Shown here: positions 1 through 8,539 of the stretch, one piece after another
Position numbering within the stretch: the first letter of the stretch is position 1
Layout: each line of letters starts with the position of its first letter
DNA from: Gammaproteobacteria bacterium
GTDB taxonomy: Bacteria; Pseudomonadota; Gammaproteobacteria; UBA6429; Thiohalophilaceae
Direction of reading: 5' to 3'
Length of the DNA: 14,260 bases
Assembly: GCA_013152045.1 (NCBI GenBank)
Contig: JAADGZ010000262.1
Coordinates: 1-14,260 of the forward strand
Program-made: the position numbers and the translations under genes
Notes under the pieces: generated by a model
The model's input: the letters and a program-made list of their open reading frames with translations, nothing else
Databases searched by the model: none
What the model was told of the DNA's origin: nothing

Positions 1-442
1 CCAGAGACTGACGCAGGGGCAATCGACCGTATTTTTTTGCTATATGTACCAGCGCCGCTGGCTCGCCAGGTATCCCGGCCGCCAGCGGTCCATCCATCGA
101 CAAACCCGGAATCACCTTGCCCGTCGCATCCTGATACATTTTTTCATGCGCTTTTAGAGGCGCGGTTTCGCGGCCATCGATCATCACCGCCTGGCTCTTG
201 CCCGCCTGCTGTAACAACCAGAAACCTCCGCCTCCCAACCCGGAACTGTAAGGCTCCACCACCGCCAGGGTCGCACTCACCGCTACCGCCGCATCAAATG
301 CGTTGCCGCCAGCTTCAAGAATCTCAAAACCCGCCTCGGTCGCCAATGGCTGAGCACTGGCAATAGCCGCTGCATGGCGCGGTGCAGCATGCCCCGGAAC
401 GAGCGTTGCCAGTATGATAAAAACAGTTATCGCAAAACGCAT
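1..442 (-). CDS. ggt: Gamma-glutamyltransferase, N-terminal part (gene runs off the left edge)
   Basis: This is the first 147 codons of a gamma-glutamyltransferase, the periplasmic enzyme that cleaves or transfers the gamma-glutamyl group of glutathione and related peptides. The ATG at 442-440 is preceded by AGGAGA about 11 bases away. Residues 1-20 form a Sec-type signal peptide (hydrophobic core about 4-15, then GHAA). Family signatures follow: PLATEAGFEILEAGGNAFDA (32-51), VVEPYSSGLGGGGF (61-74), and DGRETAP (89-95), whose Arg91 matches the arginine that holds the substrate alpha-carboxylate in characterised family members. The autoprocessing Thr and the small subunit lie outside the window, so completeness cannot be judged. 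The gene diverges from the TMEM175-like gene. A ggt homologue beside the ferredoxin/coaD cluster is, as I recall, also found in Pseudomonas. The family call is firm; the exact substrate is unknown. Confidence 0.9.
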   Translation of the reverse strand, partial: MRFAITVFIILATLVPGHAAPRHAAAIASAQPLATEAGFEILEAGGNAFDAAVAVSATLAVVEPYSSGLGGGGFWLLQQAGKSQAVMIDGRETAPLKAHEKMYQDATGKVIPGLSMDGPLAAGIPGEPAALVHIAKKYGRLPLRQSL

Positions 443-463
443 CTTGCTTACTTCTCCTGACGG

Positions 464-493
464 TTGACAGCAGACTTTATGAGGGACAAGAAT
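464..493 (+). promoter_or_regulatory. Candidate sigma-70 promoter for the TMEM175-like gene
   Basis: A perfect -35 hexamer TTGACA (464-469) is followed after 18 bases by AAGAAT (488-493), which matches the -10 consensus at four of six positions. It lies in the 145-base gap between divergent genes and points toward the gene starting at 588. The leader would be about 90 bases. It contains an ACGTCA/TGACGT inverted repeat at 524-545. This was judged by eye only. Confidence 0.4.
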
Positions 494-587
494 AGTCACG
501 AAAAGCAATCGAGTCTAGACAATACGTCAATTAGTGCGCTGACGTTCCTGAAGGAAAAAGCAAAAAAAGGGAAGGAGGAAATACATT

Positions 588-1172
588 TTGGGCAAAAACC
601 GATTAGAAGCCTTTAGCGATGGTGTACTTGCCATCATCATCACCATCATGGTGCTGGAAATGAAAGTGCCCGAAAGTGCCGAGATTAAGGCCTTGATTCC
701 CGTGTTCCCGGTATTTCTCAGTTATGTTCTAAGCTTTATTTATGTCGGCATCTACTGGAACAATCACCATCATATGCTGCATACCACCAAGCATGTAACC
801 GGGTTTGTTTTATGGGCCAACCTGCATCTGCTGTTCTGGCTATCATTGTTTCCGTTTGTCACCAGCTGGATGGGAGAAAACAACTTTGATCACGTACCCA
901 CCGCACTCTATGGCGTGGTACTCTTTATGGCGGCTATTGCTTATTTCACCTTACAGAAAGCAATTATTATAAGTCAGGGACCGGGATCAATCCTGGCCAA
1001 AGCCGTCGGTAAAGACCGTAAGGGCAAGCTATCGACCCTGCTCTATGCTGTTGCCGTTTTAGTGGCTTTTTTCCATCCCTGGATCGCTGGCAGCATCTAT
1101 GTGTTAGTTGCGTTGATGTGGCTGATTCCTGACCGCCGAATTGAACGCACGCTTAATGTCACGAATTATTAA
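588..1172 (+). CDS. TMEM175 (DUF1211) family integral membrane protein, putative potassium channel
   Basis: A 194-residue membrane protein of the TMEM175 family, whose characterised prokaryotic members are tetrameric potassium-permeable channels. Residues 5-13 (RLEAFSDGV) carry the family's R...FSD signature at the start of the first membrane helix, where the pore lies. About six hydrophobic segments are visible, near 9-25, 35-56, 73-94, 104-122, 148-162 and 165-180. The YWNNHHHM stretch (56-63) is also typical of the family, and the length fits single-repeat bacterial members. The start codon is TTG at 588-590, chosen because AAGGAGG (572-578) sits nine bases upstream; the next in-frame ATG would remove the signature. 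The gene stands alone between ggt and phoD. Potassium selectivity is inferred from the family, and no physiological link to its neighbours is evident. Confidence 0.85.
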   Translation: MGKNRLEAFSDGVLAIIITIMVLEMKVPESAEIKALIPVFPVFLSYVLSFIYVGIYWNNHHHMLHTTKHVTGFVLWANLHLLFWLSLFPFVTSWMGENNFDHVPTALYGVVLFMAAIAYFTLQKAIIISQGPGSILAKAVGKDRKGKLSTLLYAVAVLVAFFHPWIAGSIYVLVALMWLIPDRRIERTLNVTNY

Positions 1173-1241
1173 TTACCTCGTCACATAAACTTAACACGCC
1201 CAACCTACCCTACGCCTCAGATAACATCAAAAAATAATATC

Positions 1242-1261
1242 AACTCGAGCAAAATCGAGTT
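1242..1261. repeat. Perfect 7-base inverted repeat just upstream of phoD
   Basis: AACTCGA (1242-1248) and TCGAGTT (1255-1261) are exact reverse complements separated by six bases (GCAAAA). The repeat ends 25 bases before the phoD start codon and 11 bases before its GAGG ribosome-binding sequence. It could be an operator or a hairpin in the 5' leader. It has no U-tract, so it is not an intrinsic terminator. Confidence 0.5.
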
Positions 1262-1286
1262 CACACGTTTCTGAGGAAAATTCACC

Positions 1287-3005
1287 ATGGCGATCACGCG
1301 TAGAAAATTCTGTCATCTGGCTGCCAGTTCTTATCTGGCCATTCCTTTCATCGCTCAGGCACATGGCCGCAATGATGATGACCAATCAAAAATAGATGCC
1401 TATCCCTTCAAGCACGGTATCGCCAGTGGCGATCCTTTAAGTGACCGCATCATACTCTGGACCCGCATTACCTCGCCGCATCAGGAGCATGAACGCATTG
1501 CCGTAAAATGGATGATAGCAAGCGATCCGGAAATGGAAACGGTGGTTGCCGATGGCATCACCATGACCAATGCTGAGCGTGACTATACGGTTAAAGTTGA
1601 TGTCCACAGTTTGCAGCCCGGCACTATTTATTACTATAAATTTCATGCCATGGATTATGAATCACCACTTGGCCGGACTAAAACCTTACCGGTCGGCGAT
1701 GTCGAACGACTGCGAATCGCCTTTACCTCCTGCTCGAATTATCCCTATGGTTACTTTAACGTCTATGGCATGATCGCACGGCGCCGGGATCTCGATGTGG
1801 TATTACATCTGGGCGATTATATTTATGAGTATGCCAACGGCGTCTATGGCGATGGCACGGCGATCGACCGCATTCCCGAACCCGTGCATGAAACAGTGAC
1901 GCTTAACGACTACCGTCAGCGTTATGCAAAATATCGTACCGATGCAAATTTACAGGCGGCACACCGTCAGCATGCCTTTATTACCGTTTGGGATGATCAT
2001 GAATTTGCCAATAATGCCTGGTCAGGCGGCGCTCAGAACCACAACCCGGAACTAGGTGAAGGCGGCTGGCAGGAACGTAAAGCTGCCGCCATCAAAGCCT
2101 ATCTCGAATGGATGCCTATTCGCCAGGTTGACGCCGAACATCCAACCCGCATTTACCGTAAGTTCCAGTTTGGCAACCTGATTGATCTGCTTATGCTGGA
2201 TACCCGTATATATGGCCGCGATAAACAACCGTCCAGCCCAAAGGATACGGCCACCATTAATGATCCGAGCAGAAGCATCATGGGCGCAGAGCAAGAAAGC
2301 TGGTTGTATGAACAACTCTCAGACTCAAACGCCCGCGGTACGCGCTGGCGCTTTATCGGTCAACAAGTGATGTTTGGACAATTGCATACCTTCGGTAAGC
2401 CCTTCAATGTCGATCAATGGGATGGCTACGCCGCCAATCGCCAACGCGTCCTCGACTATATCGATAACCAGGCAATTGATAACACCGTCATACTCGCCGG
2501 TGATATTCACTCCTCATGGGCCATGGACATTACCACTAATCCTTATGATCCAAGTTCTTACGATGCTCTTACAGGAACGGGTTCCCGCGCAGTGGAATTT
2601 GTCACCCCACCCGTTAGTTCACCGGGGATTGAAGATCCCATCAAAGCAGCGCAAATGGGGGCCTTTGTACGCAGCCAGAACCCGCATATGAAATTTGTTG
2701 AATTGAATAAACGCGGTTATATCTTGCTGGACATCACCCATGAGCGTACCCAGGCAGAATGGTATTTTGCCGAGACGATTAAGGCACCTAATTTAAACGA
2801 AAGCTTTGTCACCGCATTCAAAACCGTTGCGGGAACAAACCATCTGGTGAAGGCTGAAGCACAAAGCCAGCCGATACCAGTGGATGATGCTTATTTTAAT
2901 CAGGCTGAGAACGATGAGCTAGAGGAAAAGGAAAATATCTCTGCCACGGACAAGATGGACATCCAGTACGAGAACGCATCGTCCAACAGCCTGCTGACAC
3001 CCTAA
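1287..3005 (+). CDS. phoD: PhoD-type alkaline phosphatase/phosphodiesterase, Tat-exported
   Basis: A 572-residue PhoD-family metallophosphatase, which releases phosphate from phosphomono- or diesters outside the cytoplasm. The N-terminus TRRKF (4-8) followed by a mild hydrophobic stretch and AQA (23-25) is a twin-arginine signal with likely cleavage after Ala25. A PhoD_N beta-sandwich domain follows (about 41-135: HGIASGDP, ILWTR, YYYKFHA). The catalytic domain shows FTSCSN (146-151, with the metal-ligand Cys149), LHLGDYIYEY (173-182), WDDHE (235-239) and LAGDIHSSWA (403-412), so the metal ligands known from Bacillus PhoD appear present. The last 40 or so residues are acidic and probably disordered. 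The ATG follows GAGG by ten bases. No convincing Pho box was found upstream. The gene converges on the ferredoxin gene. The family call is firm; the substrate is not determinable from sequence. Confidence 0.92.
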   Translation: MAITRRKFCHLAASSYLAIPFIAQAHGRNDDDQSKIDAYPFKHGIASGDPLSDRIILWTRITSPHQEHERIAVKWMIASDPEMETVVADGITMTNAERDYTVKVDVHSLQPGTIYYYKFHAMDYESPLGRTKTLPVGDVERLRIAFTSCSNYPYGYFNVYGMIARRRDLDVVLHLGDYIYEYANGVYGDGTAIDRIPEPVHETVTLNDYRQRYAKYRTDANLQAAHRQHAFITVWDDHEFANNAWSGGAQNHNPELGEGGWQERKAAAIKAYLEWMPIRQVDAEHPTRIYRKFQFGNLIDLLMLDTRIYGRDKQPSSPKDTATINDPSRSIMGAEQESWLYEQLSDSNARGTRWRFIGQQVMFGQLHTFGKPFNVDQWDGYAANRQRVLDYIDNQAIDNTVILAGDIHSSWAMDITTNPYDPSSYDALTGTGSRAVEFVTPPVSSPGIEDPIKAAQMGAFVRSQNPHMKFVELNKRGYILLDITHERTQAEWYFAETIKAPNLNESFVTAFKTVAGTNHLVKAEAQSQPIPVDDAYFNQAENDELEEKENISATDKMDIQYENASSNSLLTP

Positions 3006-3042
3006 CCTGGATAAACCACAAGATAAGTACCTTCACGAAATG

Positions 3043-3067
3043 ATTTTCTGCAAAATGCACAGAAAAT
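3043..3067 (+). terminator. Possible weak hairpin terminator after phoD
   Basis: ATTTTCTG (3043-3050) and CAGAAAAT (3060-3067) are perfect inverted repeats with a nine-base loop, 38 bases after the phoD stop codon. The stem is AT-rich and followed only by TATTTCT, so it is a weak intrinsic terminator at best. Confidence 0.3.
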
Positions 3068-3114
3068 TATTTCTAAGATACTAAGCCGAAGTTACCATCG
3101 CCTTCGCAGGAGAC

Positions 3115-3141
3115 AAAAAAAGCCCCGCATGATGCGGGGCT
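3115..3141 (-). terminator. Strong intrinsic terminator of the M16/rsmD/coaD/ferredoxin operon
   Basis: AGCCCCGCA (3121-3129) pairs perfectly with TGCGGGGCT (3133-3141) around a three-base loop. Read on the minus strand, the GC-rich stem leads into seven T residues (complement of the A run 3115-3121), 42 bases past the ferredoxin stop. It could also stop plus-strand read-through from phoD, but the T-tract favours the minus strand. Confidence 0.9.
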
Positions 3142-3182
3142 GACCGGTTTTGTTCTGAGCTTTGTTCTGAAAAAGGACGAAC

Positions 3183-3446
<264 letters not shown>

Positions 3447-3470
3447 TCAACATATCAAGATCTACTTATA

Positions 3471-3962
<492 letters not shown>

Positions 3963-4017
3963 TCATGTTACAGACTCAGTCACGTCGCCGAGTCAGATCA
4001 GGGCAGCGGGGCACAGT

Positions 4018-4623
4018 CTAACCCTGATCAGCATAACGCACCAGATAATAGGCTATTTGACCGGCGTTTTTCTGTCGATGAATCGTCCATGCCGCAGGCA
4101 GGCGTGGCTGGATTTCATCACGGTTAGCTTCGAAATAGAGATAGCCCTGGCGGCTCAGTGCTTCCAGATCATACAAACGATCGATGCAGGGCTGCAACAG
4201 ATCCTGATGATAGGGGGGATCCAAAAAGATCAGGTCAAAACAATCCGTGAGTGACTGCAAATACTGCATGGCTTCAGACTGTTGCAACCGGGCGCGCGCG
4301 GCAGTCTGCAACAGATCAATGTTTTGCTGCAAGCTGGCGATCACCTGCGCCTGGCGGTCCACCAGCACCACTTCGGCGGCACCACGGGAGAGGGCTTCGA
4401 ATCCCAGTGCACCGCTGCCAGCAAACAGATCCAGGCAACGCGCATGGCGAATCGTGGGCATCAGCCAGTTGAACAGGGTTTCCCTTACCCGATCTGGCGT
4501 CGGCCGCAGCCCCGGCAGATCCGGAAATGCCAGTTTGCGACCACGCCAGTCACCACCGATAATGCGTAACTGATTGCGCTGGCCTGGGCTAGAAACTTTA
4601 TTTAACGTTTTTCTGCGGCGCAT
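4018..4623 (-). CDS. rsmD: 16S rRNA (guanine(966)-N2)-methyltransferase RsmD
   Basis: A SAM-dependent methyltransferase of about 201 residues that modifies G966 of 16S rRNA in the assembled 30S particle. Visible features, in order, are RIIGGDWRGRKL near the N-terminus, RPTPDRVRETLFNWL (family signature), the SAM-binding loop CLDLFAGSGALGFEALSRGA, and the catalytic DLIFLDPPY motif (the DPPY type used for base N-methylation). I chose the ATG at 4623-4621; a GTG two codons upstream (4629) in the same frame is the alternative. GGTGG lies just upstream of the ATG. The first 26 bases overlap the end of the upstream M16 gene, which suggests translational coupling. It is followed by coaD. The function is well supported by motif and by context. 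Confidence 0.95.
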   Translation of the reverse strand: MRRRKTLNKVSSPGQRNQLRIIGGDWRGRKLAFPDLPGLRPTPDRVRETLFNWLMPTIRHARCLDLFAGSGALGFEALSRGAAEVVLVDRQAQVIASLQQNIDLLQTAARARLQQSEAMQYLQSLTDCFDLIFLDPPYHQDLLQPCIDRLYDLEALSRQGYLYFEANRDEIQPRLPAAWTIHRQKNAGQIAYYLVRYADQG

Positions 4624-5941
4624 TACCACCCACCAATACGGTCACTAGCCGATCGGGATGAATGCGGCGACGGAAAGCATCCTGAACTTTGGCCGCCGTT
4701 ACCGCTTCGACATTGGCATTAAAAGTTTCAAGATAATTCAGCGGCAGATCATAAAAACCAATCATGGCGATATAGCCGATGATGTCCTTGTTGCTGTCGA
4801 TGCGCAAAGGAAAACCACCGGTAATATTTTTAATCGCCTGCTGCATTTCCTTTTCCGTTGGCCCTTCTTTAATGAAGTTACGCAAAATTTTATTCAACAA
4901 GGCCAGTGCTTCATCACGCTGATCGTTGCTGGTTTGCAGACCCATCTGGAAAGGACCCAGCCCACGCATGGGAATGAAATAGCTATAGCTGCTATAGGCC
5001 AGACCCCGTTTCTCGCGGATTTCTTTCATAATGCGGGAGCCAAAACCGCTGCCGCCAAGAATGTGGTTGCCCACATAAAGAGCGAAGTAATCGGCATCAC
5101 CGCGACGCAGTCCCGGCTGCCCTACCAGCACATGCGTCTGGGTTGAGGGATAGGTTTTTCTGAGAACCTCGGCCTTTTTCAGCGCCGCTACCGGTGCCAA
5201 GGCGGGTGCAGGCTGCCCTTTTGGCAGCTTGCCGATCAGTTTATTCGCCAATTGTTTGGCCTGCCGCAGATCGACATCGCCGACTATCGCGATCAGCGCA
5301 TTGCCAGCAACATAATAGCGTTTATAAAAAGCCCGTAGATCCTTTCGTGTTATCGTTTTAATGCTGTCTTTGGTCCCCAACGATGGCGACGCATAGGGAT
5401 GCCGACCATAGAGCGCCCGATAAAACATCTTGTTCGCAATAGCCCCAGGCGACTGCAACTGCGCCTTCAGCGCAATCAGCATCTGGCGACGCATTCGCGC
5501 CAGTTCCTTATTATCAAAACGCGGTTGCGTGAGCACCGTCTGCAGGGTGAGCACAGCCTTATCCAACAACTTCTGATCATTCAAGCTACGCAGACTCAGG
5601 CTAGCCATATCGCGCATAGCCGAGGTGGAGAACACCGCGCCCACACTATCGAAACGTTCAGCCAGCGCATCCGTATCCCAATCACCCGCACCTTTGGAAA
5701 GCATGGTGCTGGTCATATTCGCCAAGCCTGCTTGCTTGCCATCGCGCGCACTACCTGCATCAAAAACGATGCGTAGATCGACCATTGGCAACTGTGGTGC
5801 ATACACATACAGCACCTTGGCACCATTATCCGTCTTCCAAGTCTGGATCCTGGGCGCACTCTCGGCACTGACTGCCACCTGATTCAAGCTTAGCAAAACA
5901 AAGCTAATGACAAGTATTCGAATTCTATTAACAACGCTCAT
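4598..5941 (-). CDS. M16 family peptidase homologue lacking the zinc-binding motif (partner subunit)
   Basis: A 447-residue secreted M16-family protein. An N-terminal signal (hydrophobic 8-20, VSA near 24-26) indicates export to the periplasm. In the N-terminal domain the position of the HxxEH zinc motif reads N75-M-T-S78-T79, so both histidines and the glutamate are lost and no catalysis is expected. The C-terminal domain keeps EIREKRGLAYS (307-317), whose Arg/Tyr pair contacts substrate in M16 enzymes. Inactive, R/Y-bearing partners that pair with an HxxEH-bearing subunit are known for this family. The gene begins 29 bases after the catalytic homologue, preceded by AGGAAA, which fits a heterodimer. 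It overlaps rsmD by 26 bases. Substrate unknown. Confidence 0.9.
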   Translation of the reverse strand: MSVVNRIRILVISFVLLSLNQVAVSAESAPRIQTWKTDNGAKVLYVYAPQLPMVDLRIVFDAGSARDGKQAGLANMTSTMLSKGAGDWDTDALAERFDSVGAVFSTSAMRDMASLSLRSLNDQKLLDKAVLTLQTVLTQPRFDNKELARMRRQMLIALKAQLQSPGAIANKMFYRALYGRHPYASPSLGTKDSIKTITRKDLRAFYKRYYVAGNALIAIVGDVDLRQAKQLANKLIGKLPKGQPAPALAPVAALKKAEVLRKTYPSTQTHVLVGQPGLRRGDADYFALYVGNHILGGSGFGSRIMKEIREKRGLAYSSYSYFIPMRGLGPFQMGLQTSNDQRDEALALLNKILRNFIKEGPTEKEMQQAIKNITGGFPLRIDSNKDIIGYIAMIGFYDLPLNYLETFNANVEAVTAAKVQDAFRRRIHPDRLVTVLVGGNAPQKNVK

Positions 5942-5970
5942 AATTTTTCCTGCGTTTCAGATAACGGGGT

Positions 5971-7371
5971 TTAATGAGAATGTGACGCCACGGGTGTCTT
6001 AGCCAACGGTTGCGGCTCCAGCACGGCCACCGTGAGACTATTTTCCCGCAGATATTTTTTCGCCACCTGCTGCACCTGTTCGGCGGTAATCGCACGCACC
6101 TTGTCGGCGTATTCATCCATGCGCTGCCAGCCCAGGCCAACGGTTTCCAGGGTGCCCATTTGCATGGCCTGATAGAATATCGAATCCCGCTCGTAAACCT
6201 TGCCCGCTACCACCTGGGCTTTAATTCGCGCTAGCTCCTGCGTCGTTACCGGCTGGTCTTTCAAGCGCTGCAACTGTGCCAGGATAGCCTTTTCCAGTTC
6301 CGCCACCGAGTGTCCTGCGGCAGGCGTGGCATCCAGCAGAAAAAGATCGGCCTGGCGGGCATAGAGGTTATAACCGGCATCGGCGCTAACTGCGATCTGC
6401 TGCTTGCGCACCAGTTCTTTGGGAAAGCGGGCGCTGTTGCCGCCGCTGATAATCCCCGCCAGGACTTCCAGCGCATAGGGTTCCCAGTCCTGCTTTGCCG
6501 TTTTCAAAACCGGTACCTTATAGCCCATCAACAGGTAGGGCAGTTTGGCGGGAACACGAACAGTGATCCGGCGCGGACCTTTCTGTGGTGCTTCGATGCG
6601 CGGTTTGAGCGGCTGTAGATCAGACGGCGGAATATCAGCAAAATATTTTTTCGCCAACTTCAACACATCATCGGCCTTCACATCACCAGCCACCACCAGG
6701 GTGGCGTTGTTAGGCGCATACCAGCGTGCATACCAGGGCCGGAGATCCCCGACCTTGAGATTATGCAGATCATTCATCCAGCCGATGATGGGTTGATGAT
6801 AGGGGCTACTTACCCAGGCTGCGGCATTAAATTTTTCATATACCAAGGCATCCGGTTTATCCTCGGTACGCATTCGCCGCTCCTCGATAACCACCGCCAG
6901 CTCCTTTTTGAATTGATCCGCTGGCAAGGTCAGGTTGCGCATACGATCCGCCTCCAGCTCGAAGCTAATAGGCAGGCGGCTTTTCTCCAACTGCTGAAAA
7001 TAGGCCGTGTAATCGCGCCCGGTAAAGGCATTTTCACGCCCGCCGTTTTCGGCAATAATTTTTGAAAACTCACCCGGGCCGTGTTTTTTGGTGCCCTTGA
7101 ACATCATGTGTTCCAACACATGCGAAACCCCGGTAGTACCGTTGTGCTCGTAACTGGAACCCACCTTGTACCAAATCTGCGAGACCACCACCGGCGCCCG
7201 GTGATCCTCTTTGACCAGCAGCTTAAGACCGTTTTTAAGCGTGAATTCATGCACCGTGTTTTTGCTGCCGGTGGCTCCATCTGCTGCCAGCGCCACGGAA
7301 GAAATACCGGTAAAGACAAAAAGCCCCAGGAACATCATCCGGAGCATAGGAATACATCGTTGCATCGTCAT
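5971..7371 (-). CDS. M16 family zinc metallopeptidase, catalytic subunit, periplasmic
   Basis: A 466-residue M16 peptidase with a signal peptide (hydrophobic about 12-28, likely cleavage after ALA near 29). The inverted zinc motif H84-V-L-E87-H88 is intact, followed by GGRENAFTGRDYTAYF (110-125) and a downstream glutamate pair in VVIEERRMR (E163/E164), one of which is the expected third zinc ligand. It should degrade peptides or small proteins in the periplasm together with the inactive partner encoded 29 bases downstream. It heads the minus-strand operon (M16, M16, rsmD, coaD, fdx) and diverges from ftsY. AGGGA lies three bases before the ATG at 7371 and nine before a second ATG two codons on (7365), so the real start may be the second. 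Not a full-length pitrilysin: each subunit is the half-size form. Confidence 0.93.
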   Translation of the reverse strand: MTMQRCIPMLRMMFLGLFVFTGISSVALAADGATGSKNTVHEFTLKNGLKLLVKEDHRAPVVVSQIWYKVGSSYEHNGTTGVSHVLEHMMFKGTKKHGPGEFSKIIAENGGRENAFTGRDYTAYFQQLEKSRLPISFELEADRMRNLTLPADQFKKELAVVIEERRMRTEDKPDALVYEKFNAAAWVSSPYHQPIIGWMNDLHNLKVGDLRPWYARWYAPNNATLVVAGDVKADDVLKLAKKYFADIPPSDLQPLKPRIEAPQKGPRRITVRVPAKLPYLLMGYKVPVLKTAKQDWEPYALEVLAGIISGGNSARFPKELVRKQQIAVSADAGYNLYARQADLFLLDATPAAGHSVAELEKAILAQLQRLKDQPVTTQELARIKAQVVAGKVYERDSIFYQAMQMGTLETVGLGWQRMDEYADKVRAITAEQVQQVAKKYLRENSLTVAVLEPQPLAKTPVASHSH

Positions 7372-7499
7372 TGGTCCCTATATTTTGTGGTTGGTCCAGG
7401 TACTTGCAAAGGCCTGGGCGTGGTAGGATACCGTATTTCGGCATGTCGCCAACAAATAATACTAGCAGCCCGGCTGCCTGCACTACGACCCCAATTAGC

Positions 7500-8531
7500 A
7501 TGTTTAGTTTCAGAAAATCAAAATCGAAAAAATCGGATCAGCACGAATCCGAAAAGCCTGCGGCAGACGCGATAGCCGAACCAAGCCCGGCGCCCACGGA
7601 AACAAAAAAAACCGGTCTCTTCGGCCGTCTCCGGCAAGGACTGTCCCGCACCCGCTCCAATCTTACCGAGGGCATTGCCAGCCTGGCGCTGGGCCGTAAA
7701 GCCATCGATGATGAGCTACTGGAAGATATTGAAACCCAGTTGCTTACCGCCGATCTGGGCGTAGACGCCACTCGCCGCATTATCGACAATCTGACCCGAC
7801 GCATCTCACGTAAGGAACTCAAGGATGCTGAGGCGCTGATGGCGGCGCTGAAAGAAGATATGGCGGCCATCCTGGCGCCCTGTTCCCAGCCATTGCAAAC
7901 GGAAACACCATCGGCCACCTATGCCATTCTTATGATTGGCATCAACGGTGCGGGCAAGACCACCACCATCGGCAAACTGGCCAAATACCTGCAAGCCCAG
8001 GGCAAGTCGGTAATGCTGGCGGCGGGTGACACCTTTCGCGCCGCCGCCGTGGAACAGCTACAGACCTGGGGCGAGCGCAATGATATTCCCGTTATTGCCC
8101 AGCAGAGCGGCGCCGATAGCGCTTCGGTGATCTACGATGCCCTGGCAGCCGCACGGGCACGGAACATCGACGTACTGATTGCCGATACCGCCGGGCGTCT
8201 GCACACGCAGAGCAATCTCATGGAGGAGCTGAAAAAAATCAAACGGGTGATGGCCAAACTCGATCCGGAAGCACCGCACGAAGTAATGCTGGTGGTGGAT
8301 GCCGGCACCGGTCAGAACGCGCTTAACCAGGCCAGTGAATTCAACCAGGCGGTGGGCCTCACCGGCATTACGCTAACCAAACTCGACGGCACCGCCAAAG
8401 GCGGGGTGATTTTCGCCATTGCCAACAAGCTGGAAATTCCGATTCGCTTCATCGGCGTCGGCGAAGGCATCGACGATCTGCGCTCCTTTGACGCCGACGA
8501 GTTTGTCAGCGCCCTGTTCGGGGATGACTGA
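7500..8531 (+). CDS. ftsY: Signal recognition particle receptor FtsY
   Basis: The SRP receptor GTPase, 343 residues from the chosen start, which docks SRP-ribosome complexes at the inner membrane. A short charged, Pro/Ala-rich A region (1-37) leads into the membrane-contacting amphipathic segment GLFGRLRQGLSRTRSNL (39-55) and the N domain. The G domain shows GINGAGKTTT (147-156, P-loop Lys153), DTFRAAAVEQL (177-187), DTAGRLHTQ (229-237), and TKLDGTAKGG (293-302). I chose ATG 7500 because MFSFRKSK is typical of FtsY N-termini. The same frame is open back to 7371, with another ATG at 7443, but that upstream peptide does not look like FtsY. No clear Shine-Dalgarno precedes 7500. First gene of the conserved ftsY-ftsE-ftsX run. 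Confidence 0.95.
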   Translation: MFSFRKSKSKKSDQHESEKPAADAIAEPSPAPTETKKTGLFGRLRQGLSRTRSNLTEGIASLALGRKAIDDELLEDIETQLLTADLGVDATRRIIDNLTRRISRKELKDAEALMAALKEDMAAILAPCSQPLQTETPSATYAILMIGINGAGKTTTIGKLAKYLQAQGKSVMLAAGDTFRAAAVEQLQTWGERNDIPVIAQQSGADSASVIYDALAAARARNIDVLIADTAGRLHTQSNLMEELKKIKRVMAKLDPEAPHEVMLVVDAGTGQNALNQASEFNQAVGLTGITLTKLDGTAKGGVIFAIANKLEIPIRFIGVGEGIDDLRSFDADEFVSALFGDD

Positions 8532-8539
8532 ACACGACC

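Noticed and set aside
37..366. Plus-strand Pro/Ser-rich open frame over ggt
   Set aside because: The opposite strand encodes a clear gamma-glutamyltransferase N-terminus; the composition is that of a shadow frame.
1183..1200. Possible Pho box (GTCACATAAACTTAACA) upstream of phoD
   Set aside because: Only the first half resembles a TGTCA repeat; the second half, one helical turn on, does not match.
3149..3170. Direct repeat of TTTGTTCTGA (3149-3158 and 3161-3170) between the terminator and the ferredoxin stop
   Set aside because: Two 10-base copies with no wider structure; too little to support a function.
4658..5146. Plus-strand open frame of 162 codons over the second M16 gene
   Set aside because: It is a shadow of the conserved M16 homologue, with no start signals or family resemblance.
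7371..7499. Extended ftsY start at 7371 or 7443
   Set aside because: The extra N-terminal peptide is not FtsY-like, and the region must hold the divergent promoters; ATG 7500 gives the typical MFSFRKSK start.
7081..7575. Plus-strand open frame of 164 codons across the M16/ftsY divergent region
   Set aside because: It is antisense to the M16 signal-peptide region and out of frame with ftsY; the sequence is not protein-like.
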